A stretch of DNA of 20,498 nt from JBJHDF01 sp050486405 (GTDB lineage: Bacteria > Pseudomonadota > Gammaproteobacteria > Pseudomonadales > Cellvibrionaceae), in contig JBJHDF010000039.1 in NCBI GenBank assembly GCA_050486405.1, forward strand, positions 1 to 20,498, read 5' to 3'. Shown here piece by piece: positions 14,995-20,498 of this stretch. The notes beneath the pieces were generated by a model that saw only the letters and a list, made by a program, of their open reading frames with translations, did no database searches and was not told the DNA's origin. Both the position numbers and the translations under genes were made by a program. Positions within the stretch are counted from its first letter, which is position 1, and every line of letters begins with the position of its first letter.

Positions 14995-15762
14995 TTAATC
15001 CGGCGCCACCAGGCGCCGAGGCCGAATGGTCACACGGTATTCATCGGAACTCTTCATTCGGCAGAAGCCCCGGTAGCGCAGCGCCTCCCCGTGCCAGTCC
15101 TTCGCGTCGAAATCCACCTCATAGACCAGCACGCCCTCACCGTCGATATGCGGATCATCGGGCATCTCGTGTGTCAGCCAATGTACGTCGGCCATCTGTC
15201 CGATGCGCTGTCGCAAAGCGGCATTGCACAGCTCCCATAGACCCTGGCGCCGCTGTCGCTCCAATTGACGCTCCAGTTCCTCCTGCTCCAGCCGCGCCTG
15301 CTCCAAAGCCTGCTGCCGGCGCAAGGCCAACTCCTCGTCGATTTCCTGCTGCACCGCTGCCCGCGCCTCTTCCAGTTGACGCTGCCGCTCCAGCTCTGCC
15401 TCCCACTCCCGTTCCAGTTCAGCAAAGGACACTCGGCCACCGGGCCGGGTGGGATCCAGTACCTCCAGCGTCAGCCCGTCCACCAAGAGGGAATAGGTGC
15501 GCAACCCCTGATCTCGACAGTTATAGCGAAATACCGGGTGCGTCAGAGAACTGCGATCTACCTGAACACTGCCGTTGATGAACTGCGCGCAGCGTTCGGA
15601 TTCAGCTACCAATTTGGCTCCGTCGTACAAGCGGGGCAGATGACGCAAGTAACTTTCCGGAAACCAAAGCTGCTCCAGCTCCACGGCCTGCACCGCCGGA
15701 CCACAAACCGAGATCAGCCAGAGAATCCAGAGGGGGATAACCGACCGGCGGCGCACGGACAA
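14995..15762 (-). CDS. Secreted coiled-coil protein of unknown function
   Basis: 255 residues, not recognised as a named family. A basic start (RRR) and hydrophobic stretch ending AVQA before VELEQ is a clear Sec signal peptide, so it is probably periplasmic. An N-terminal globular part (about 27-112) with two Cys (ERCAQF and RYNCRDQ) is followed by a highly charged Glu/Arg/Gln coiled coil (about 112-172). A C-terminal part (to 255) has two further Cys (ELCNAA, GFCRMK), suggesting a disulfide in each lobe. The start is TTG at 15762: GGAG lies 7 nt before it. It begins one base after the stop of the CNB-domain gene, so the two form an operon and are probably functionally linked. Confidence 0.75.
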   Translation of the reverse strand: MSVRRRSVIPLWILWLISVCGPAVQAVELEQLWFPESYLRHLPRLYDGAKLVAESERCAQFINGSVQVDRSSLTHPVFRYNCRDQGLRTYSLLVDGLTLEVLDPTRPGGRVSFAELEREWEAELERQRQLEEARAAVQQEIDEELALRRQQALEQARLEQEELERQLERQRRQGLWELCNAALRQRIGQMADVHWLTHEMPDDPHIDGEGVLVYEVDFDAKDWHGEALRYRGFCRMKSSDEYRVTIRPRRLVAPD

Positions 15763-15763
15763 G

Positions 15764-16450
15764 TCACTTCTCCAGTGCGGATACCAGAGACTGGCTGGGG
15801 GCGGGCGAGGTGGTCAGGTTGCCAAACTCACTGTTCCACTCCAGCAACAGCCTGGCCAGCGCCTGGGCCTGGGCGTGCAAGGACTCCAGTTCCTCGATAG
15901 TATCCTTTTTGCCGGTAAAGAGTCGCACCTGACGGTGACGGTTGGCGAACGCATGTTCGGGGTGCCGGGAGCGGTATACCTCCAGCTTCCAGCGCAGGTT
16001 GTGCACCGTATTGCGGTAATAGGCCAGTTTGGTTTGCAAACTGAAGCGTTGGGTATTTCGCAAGGGTCCAAAGGCACTGATATCGGTGGCAAACACCATC
16101 ACCTCCCGACAATTGGTATCTGCCAGCAGGGTAGCCGTGCGCGGCTGACCCACAAGGCGAGCCAGGTCACCGAAAACCTCGCCGGGGGTTATGTAATTGA
16201 CCGGCTCACTGCTATGGGGCTCGTCGGCGTAGACCACCAGGTGGCCCTTGAGCAGAAAGTACAGCCAAGGGTCCTCCTCGCCCCGCCGCAGAACCACCTC
16301 CCCCGGCTTGAAATACTGCACCCGCGAGTGTTGCAACAGCAGCTCAAATTGCCATGGATCCTGCTGGCGTACCGTCTTATAGAAAGGGATAGCCGAGAGC
16401 AACTGCTCAACAGTCTCCCGGGGAAACCGATGCAGTGGTTTGATTTCCAT
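15764..16450 (-). CDS. Cyclic nucleotide-binding domain protein without a DNA-binding domain
   Basis: 228-residue cytosolic protein. Residues about 20-145 form a CNB (CRP/PKA regulatory-like) domain: FKPGEVVLRRGEEDPWLYFLLKGHLVVY, then the ligand cassette TPGEVFGDLARLVGQPRTATL, which keeps the Gly-Glu start and the PRTAT arginine that holds the cyclic phosphate. The usual second Glu (FGE) is Asp here. The C-terminal 80 residues are helical and charged with no helix-turn-helix, so it is not a CRP-type transcription factor. It more likely transmits ligand or stress state to a partner. The ATG at 16450 is chosen because the CNB domain follows directly; the frame stays open to 16639 but that extension looks non-coding. 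It is coupled to the secreted coiled-coil gene and divergent from the TonB-like gene. Confidence 0.82.
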   Translation of the reverse strand: MEIKPLHRFPRETVEQLLSAIPFYKTVRQQDPWQFELLLQHSRVQYFKPGEVVLRRGEEDPWLYFLLKGHLVVYADEPHSSEPVNYITPGEVFGDLARLVGQPRTATLLADTNCREVMVFATDISAFGPLRNTQRFSLQTKLAYYRNTVHNLRWKLEVYRSRHPEHAFANRHRQVRLFTGKKDTIEELESLHAQAQALARLLLEWNSEFGNLTTSPAPSQSLVSALEK

Positions 16451-16749
16451 GAAGCCCCCCGTGAGCCGATCACTAAAGATTGCTTGCCAAAAAAGCTTCC
16501 CACATCCCTGTCTAGCATAGCTGATAATCGCCGGGGCCACACCCGCATACAACACCCGGCATGCTTTTTCGCTCCGCCGCACTAGGCGGACTTTCCAGTA
16601 CTGGCGAATTTCTGTACAGTAAGACCCATTGACGGACATTCAACCGACTTTGTCGGGGTTCGTCCTCTTGCAAACAGCGGGTCCCGCCGGGTCCACAAAA
16701 CCCCGATTCTGGACTACACTGAACATAACAAGAAAGTGAACTTAAAACT
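16451..16749. promoter_or_regulatory. Divergent control region between the CNB gene and the TonB-like gene
   Basis: 299 bp without a credible gene. It holds two perfect palindromes, CCAGTACTGG (16595-16604) and CTGTACAG (16612-16619), centred 16 bp apart. There is also a TCCGCC/GGCGGA hairpin (16573-16590) and a CCGAC/GTCGG hairpin (16644-16656). A possible promoter for the plus-strand gene is TCCACA (16692-16697), 17 nt, TACACT (16715-16720), giving a roughly 23-nt leader. These suggest a shared regulatory region; the binding protein is unknown. Confidence 0.4.
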
Positions 16750-17901
16750 ATGCGCCTACACCGATTATTCGTTATTAGTCTCGGACTCTGGATACTGGCC
16801 CTGTGTCGACTGGCCCTGGCCGATCCACTGCTCAATGGGTTGGCCTCGCACGAGGAGCTCGGCCAGGAGCAATTTGTCGGAGCCCTCTATTCCAGCACCC
16901 TGAGCGATAACGCCAGTACCTTGCTGAATGTCTACCCGGGCCGGCAGATGCGAATGGAATTGAAAATCACCGCTGAAGATGGCATTCCCAGCCGCCGCTT
17001 CACCCGTATGTGGCTCGAGGGCATGGCCATCAACAACAGCCAGTCAGCCCTGATGGAGCAGGCCGACAATATGGCCGCCTTTGCCGCCTACTTCCGGGGG
17101 AGGCTAAGGGCCAACGATCATGTGGTCTTTTCCCTGACCACTGGCGCCGGCATGGATGTACTGCTCAATGGCGTGGTGTTGGGCAATATTCCTGACGACG
17201 AATTTTTCAATCTGTTGCTGCGCACCTGGGTGGGGCCGGTACCGCTGTCATCCACCTATAGAGACAACATCCTGAACAGTGGTGACGTGGACATGACCCT
17301 GCTGGCCCGCTACCGCAGTATTGAGCCCAGCGCCCCAAGGGTTGCCGCCGTTCAGGCTCAGGTACCCACTGCGGAGCCCCCTCCACCAGAGCCCCCTCCG
17401 GCCACACCGACGCCACCGCCCGTGGCGGTTGCACCCGAACCGGAGCCCGAACCTGAACCCGAGCCGGAGCCCGAGCCAGAACCCGAGCCGGTGACACCAA
17501 CGCCCGAGCGTCCGCCCCTTGATATCGCCATTCCTCCGGTATCCCTGGTTGACCCGATAGAGGAAGACGAAGACGAGGACGACGGTCCTGTCCTGACAGC
17601 AGCCGGTATTGTCGCCAACCAGCAGTATTTCCGGCAGATGATCGCCAGCATTCAAGGCAATACCCGCTATCCGCCGCGGGCGCTGCAAAGAGGCTGGCAG
17701 GGCAATATCCGCGTAGCTGTGGTGCTCAATCGCCAGGGTGAAATCGTCGATCTGAGCTTCCTCGATGAAGCCCGGCACAACGTACTGAATCAGGAGGCGG
17801 AACGCGCCATCACCAGCACAGCGCCCTTCGGCCCCATCCCCGAGGTGATTCCAGGCAGCCAGCACGAATTCAGCATTCCCATCAACTTCGAAATGCAGTA
17901 A
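16750..17901 (+). CDS. Secreted fusion: chalcone-isomerase-like domain, proline/acidic spacer, TonB C-terminal domain
   Basis: 383 residues. Residues 1-24 form a signal peptide (or anchor) ending ALA before DP. Residues about 25-185 resemble the bacterial chalcone-isomerase-like periplasmic domain: FVGALYSSTLSDNASTLLNV, MRMELKITAEDGIPSRRFTRMW, LEGMAINN, DHVVFSLTTGAGMDVLLNG, DDEFFNLLLRTWVGPVPLSS. From about 205 to 260 comes a Pro-rich stretch with a run of Glu-Pro pairs, then an acidic block (about 271-280). From about 295 a TonB_C domain follows (NTRYPPRALQRGWQGNIRVAVV, NRQGEIVDLSFL, a C-terminal strand). The spacer recalls TonB's periplasm-spanning linker. If the leader is cleaved it would lack an inner-membrane anchor and could not transmit force as TonB does. 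The domain union is unusual. It is divergent from a CNB gene. Confidence 0.78.
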   Translation: MRLHRLFVISLGLWILALCRLALADPLLNGLASHEELGQEQFVGALYSSTLSDNASTLLNVYPGRQMRMELKITAEDGIPSRRFTRMWLEGMAINNSQSALMEQADNMAAFAAYFRGRLRANDHVVFSLTTGAGMDVLLNGVVLGNIPDDEFFNLLLRTWVGPVPLSSTYRDNILNSGDVDMTLLARYRSIEPSAPRVAAVQAQVPTAEPPPPEPPPATPTPPPVAVAPEPEPEPEPEPEPEPEPEPVTPTPERPPLDIAIPPVSLVDPIEEDEDEDDGPVLTAAGIVANQQYFRQMIASIQGNTRYPPRALQRGWQGNIRVAVVLNRQGEIVDLSFLDEARHNVLNQEAERAITSTAPFGPIPEVIPGSQHEFSIPINFEMQ

Positions 17902-17906
17902 AAGGC

Positions 17907-18467
17907 TCAGGCCAGGACGGTCAGGCGCTCCGTGATCACCCGCCTGATGCCGGAGCGCTCCAGGGTTGAGTGCTCCTCCAACCGGTCCAGGTTGATGGCG
18001 TGCAGATGCAGGCAGGGTGTGGACGCATCCAATTCGCGCAGATCCCCTTTCATCAGCACGGGCAGAAAGGGTCGCTCCGGCGGCCTTTGCTGGGCCACCA
18101 CCCGCAAACCCGCCTGTAGGGGAATGGTCCGGTAGCGGCTGCTGCCGCTGCGAAAGGGAATAGCCAGCATCAGCCTCGGCTCGCCGTTGACCATACCGGG
18201 CAGTATCTGCAGCCCAGTGGGGGTCACCGACTCGGGAGGAATGCCATTGTAGGTATCGTGGGGAGCATAGGGGTTGGGCAGAATGACCAGCTTGTGGCCC
18301 TCTTCCCGGGGAAAGAAGATGTTGTAGTTGGTATAGAGCTGTTCCACGGACCCGGAATAGACGCAGAGCTTGCTCTCGAAGCCCATAACGAAATCCATGG
18401 CGCGCTGGCGCTGGTTGAACGCCTCCAGATCCCAAACCAGATCTTTGTTATCGTTTGCCACTGCCAC
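17907..18467 (-). CDS. Conserved-looking cytosolic protein of unknown function
   Basis: 186 residues with no signal peptide or membrane segment; I do not recognise the family. The composition is that of a real mixed alpha/beta protein (for example MDFVMGFESKLCVYSGSVEQ, HKLVILPNPYAPHDTYNG, MLAIPFRSGSSRYRTIPLQ, LHLHAINLDRLEEHSTLERS). The GTG at 18467 is preferred because AGGAG (18475-18479) is 7 nt upstream; the ATG at 18488 has no such site. A promoter-like TTCACG/TATACT pair precedes it. It converges on the TonB-like gene with only 5 nt between the stop codons. Codon use matches its neighbours. Confidence 0.72.
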   Translation of the reverse strand: MAVANDNKDLVWDLEAFNQRQRAMDFVMGFESKLCVYSGSVEQLYTNYNIFFPREEGHKLVILPNPYAPHDTYNGIPPESVTPTGLQILPGMVNGEPRLMLAIPFRSGSSRYRTIPLQAGLRVVAQQRPPERPFLPVLMKGDLRELDASTPCLHLHAINLDRLEEHSTLERSGIRRVITERLTVLA

Positions 18468-18522
18468 ACGCGAACTCCTGTTGCCCATTCTTGAGGTGCG
18501 GGTTTTCAGGTACAGCAGTGGG

Positions 18523-18550
18523 AGTATAGTCGAATAAGGGAACCCGTGAA
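18523..18550 (-). promoter_or_regulatory. Promoter candidate for the unknown 186-aa protein gene
   Basis: On the minus strand TTCACG (18545-18550), a 16-nt spacer and TATACT (18523-18528) resemble a sigma70 promoter. It would yield a leader of about 50 nt before the GTG at 18467. It lies in the short gap after the small membrane protein gene, so the downstream gene need not depend on the prfC transcript. Confidence 0.45.
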
Positions 18551-18569
18551 CAGGCCAAATCCTTTAGGC

Positions 18570-18905
18570 TCACCCGGTATCGCGCAATTCCTGAAGTAAT
18601 TTCCGCAGTTCTTCCATGCCCTGGCGGGTAAACAAACGACCCTGCGCACCTCCCCGCCCCAGGTATTCCCGCTCCTCAATATCGATGCAACGCCGGCGCA
18701 ACTCGTCCAGAAGCGGGTCATGGCGCAGGGGAACGGATACAAATACCCGCCAATCGTTCTCGCTGGCGCGGCCGTCCAGCACCATTTCCAGCAGGGTGAC
18801 GACGTTCTCCCGGCGCAGCTGGTAGTGGGGAGTGCGAACCAGCAGCAGTACCAGCAACACCCCGGCAAACACCAGGGCGCTGAAGACTACTGTGGCCCAC
18901 ACCAC
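18570..18905 (-). CDS. Small single-pass membrane protein downstream of prfC
   Basis: 111 residues, family not recognised. Residues about 3-23 form a hydrophobic transmembrane segment (VVFSALVFAGVLLVLLLV). The rest is a charged domain with helical blocks: RRENVVTLLEMVLDGRASENDWRVF, VPLRHDPLLDELRRRCIDIEEREYL, and a C-terminal MEELRKLLQELRDTG helix. It starts at GTG (a second GTG follows at 18902) only 4 nt after the prfC stop on the same strand, so it is almost certainly co-transcribed with prfC. Its sequence looks like a genuine conserved protein, not a shadow. Function is unknown. Confidence 0.72.
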   Translation of the reverse strand: MVWATVVFSALVFAGVLLVLLLVRTPHYQLRRENVVTLLEMVLDGRASENDWRVFVSVPLRHDPLLDELRRRCIDIEEREYLGRGGAQGRLFTRQGMEELRKLLQELRDTG

Positions 18906-18909
18906 GGGG

Positions 18910-20484
18910 TCAGTGCTCCCGCGTGGCCCGGAAGCGGATGTCCGGGTAGCGCTCTTCGGTCAGGGACAGGTTTACCCGGGTGGGCGCCAGATAGGTCAGG
19001 TGACCACCGCCGTCCAGCGACAGGTTATCGGCACACTTGCGCCTGAAGTCCTCCAGCTTTCTGGTGTCGTCACACTCCACCCAGCGGGCCGTGGCCACGT
19101 TGACCGGCTCGTAGAGGGCCTCCACCTTGTATTCATCCTTCAAGCGGTAGGCCACCACCTCAAACTGCAGCACGCCCACGGCGCCCACCACTATGTCGTT
19201 GTTGTTGAGCGGGAAAAACACCTGGGTGGAGCCCTCCTCCGCCAGCTGCTGCAAGCCCTTCTGCAGCTGCTTGGTTTTCATGGGGTCCTTGAGGCGGATG
19301 CGCCGAAACAGCTCCGGGGCAAAATGGGGAATACCGGTGAATTTCAGGTTTTCGCCCTCGGTAAAGGCGTCGCCGATCTGGATGGTGCCATGGTTGTGCA
19401 GGCCGATGATGTCGCCAGCCAGAGCCTCTTCCACCGCGCTGCGATCACCTGCCATAAAGGTTACCGCATCGGCAATTTTCACGTCCTTACCCAGGCGCAC
19501 ATGGCGCATCTTCATGCCCTGGCGGTAAACGCCAGAGCAGACCCGCATAAAGGCGATGCGATCCCGGTGCTTGGGGTCCATATTCGCCTGGATCTTGAAC
19601 ACAAACCCGGAGAATTTTTCCTCGTCCGCGGCCACCTCTCGCGTTTCCGCCTGGCGGCCCCGGGGCGGCGGCGCCCACTCCACAAAACCGTCCAGCATTT
19701 CCCGCACGCCGAAGTTGCCCAGGGCGGTGCCGAAAAACACTGGCGTCTGGCGCCCGGCCAGGTACTCCTCCAGGGAAAACTCGGGAGTGGCGCCGCGCAC
19801 CAGTTCAATTTCCTCGCGCATGGCGTCGGCATCGGCACCCAGCAGGTCACTGGCCTCGGGGCTGTCCAACCCCTGTATCCGGATATCCTCGGGAATGGTG
19901 TGCCCCTGTCCCTGGCGATACAGGTGCAGGGTGTCCGTGTAGAGGTTGTACACACCCTTGAAATCGCGCCCCGATCCCAGCGGCCAGTTGACGGGCGCGG
20001 CGGCGATGCTCAGCACCGTCTCGATTTCATCGAGCAGTTCCACCGGCGCACGGATATCCCGGTCCATCTTGTTGATGAACGACAGAATCGGGGTATCGCG
20101 CAGGCGGCAGACTTCCATCAGTTTGATGGTTCTATCCTCCACGCCCTTGGCACCGTCGATCACCATCAGCACTGAGTCCACGGCGGTCAGGGTGCGGTAG
20201 GTGTCTTCGGAGAAGTCCTCGTGGCCGGGGGTATCGAGCAGATTGACAATGCGGTTGCGATAGGGAAACTGCATGACCGACGACGTCACCGAAATGCCCC
20301 GCTCCTGCTCCATGGCCATCCAGTCCGAGCGCGCGTGGGGGCCGCGCTTGCCTTTGACCGAACCGGCGAGCTGAATCGCGTTGCCGAACAGCAGCAGCTT
20401 TTCCGTGATCGTGGTCTTGCCCGCATCCGGGTGGGAAATAATGGCAAAGGTCCGGCGTTTCGCCAGTTCATTTTTCAGGTTCAT
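18910..20484 (-). CDS. prfC: Peptide chain release factor 3 (RF3)
   Basis: 524-residue translational GTPase that recycles RF1 and RF2 from the ribosome after peptide release and contributes to post-peptidyl-transfer quality control. GTPase motifs are intact: P-loop SHPDAGKTT (about 17-25), GISVTSSVMQF (switch I), DTPGHEDFSEDTYR (G3, about 87-100) and FINKMDRD (G4). The rest covers the domain II and III signatures of RF3, such as FSGFVFKIQANMDPKHRDRIAF and the VGVLQFEVVAYRLKDEY block near the C-terminus. Length equals the usual RF3 size (about 526-529). The ATG at 20484 is preferred to the adjacent GTG at 20487; AGAAG lies upstream. The gene is complete, though only 14 bases of its upstream region are in the window. 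Confidence 0.97.
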   Translation of the reverse strand: MNLKNELAKRRTFAIISHPDAGKTTITEKLLLFGNAIQLAGSVKGKRGPHARSDWMAMEQERGISVTSSVMQFPYRNRIVNLLDTPGHEDFSEDTYRTLTAVDSVLMVIDGAKGVEDRTIKLMEVCRLRDTPILSFINKMDRDIRAPVELLDEIETVLSIAAAPVNWPLGSGRDFKGVYNLYTDTLHLYRQGQGHTIPEDIRIQGLDSPEASDLLGADADAMREEIELVRGATPEFSLEEYLAGRQTPVFFGTALGNFGVREMLDGFVEWAPPPRGRQAETREVAADEEKFSGFVFKIQANMDPKHRDRIAFMRVCSGVYRQGMKMRHVRLGKDVKIADAVTFMAGDRSAVEEALAGDIIGLHNHGTIQIGDAFTEGENLKFTGIPHFAPELFRRIRLKDPMKTKQLQKGLQQLAEEGSTQVFFPLNNNDIVVGAVGVLQFEVVAYRLKDEYKVEALYEPVNVATARWVECDDTRKLEDFRRKCADNLSLDGGGHLTYLAPTRVNLSLTEERYPDIRFRATREH

Positions 20485-20498
20485 CACTTACTTCTCAA

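Noticed and set aside
16573..16590. TCCGCC/GGCGGA hairpin considered as a terminator
   Set aside because: It sits in a divergent promoter region where no transcript should end, and no U-tract follows.
17248..18435. 395-residue minus-strand frame opposite the TonB-like gene
   Set aside because: It is antisense to a gene with clear domains and overlaps the 186-aa gene in another frame; its His/Gly/Arg-rich composition is shadow-like.
18832..20175. 447-residue plus-strand frame opposite prfC
   Set aside because: It is antisense to an intact RF3 gene and shows no recognisable domain.

Overview
The window looks like a chromosomal segment of a GC-rich gammaproteobacterium. The block rsmI / lpoA-yraN-diaA-dolP, with rnpB just beyond rsmI, is a classic gammaproteobacterial neighbourhood. 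An AlgP-like Lys/Ala-rich protein, a lemA-M48 peptidase pair and a large OMR-type TonB-dependent receptor recall marine Cellvibrionales-type or Pseudomonas-like lineages. That placement is inference from gene content; there is no 16S gene here.

Layout. At the left edge (1-252) there is an AT-rich non-coding stretch, then RNase P RNA (rnpB, minus strand, 253-634) with a good sigma70 promoter. A TonB-dependent receptor (819-3221, +) and a VapBC toxin-antitoxin pair (3431-4022, minus) lie between rnpB and rsmI. From memory of the Pseudomonas order (mraZ, rnpB, rsmI), this looks like an accessory insertion. rsmI (minus) is divergent from a tightly packed plus-strand run: lpoA, yraN, diaA, dolP, then lemA and an M48 peptidase with a TerB-like tail. 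The joints are 1-nt overlaps or short gaps. These genes serve rRNA methylation, peptidoglycan synthase activation, replication initiation control and outer-membrane integrity/proteolysis.

Next come a PLP aminotransferase with its own promoter and a TTG start, and a YbaK-type deacylase. These are followed by a convergent orphan exbD, a 561-bp non-coding divergent region, and an AlgP/histone-H1-like protein.

The right third holds the least familiar material. A minus-strand pair (a cyclic-nucleotide-binding-domain protein, then a secreted coiled-coil protein) is divergent from a secreted protein that joins a chalcone-isomerase-like domain, an acidic/proline-rich spacer and a TonB C-terminal domain. 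An unrecognised 186-aa protein is convergent with it. The window ends with prfC (release factor 3) and a small membrane protein that follows it with 4 nt between them.

No tRNA, insertion sequence, CRISPR array or prophage gene was seen. The most interesting candidates are the TonB/chalcone-isomerase fusion with its divergent CNB-coiled-coil pair, and the exbD gene without exbB.
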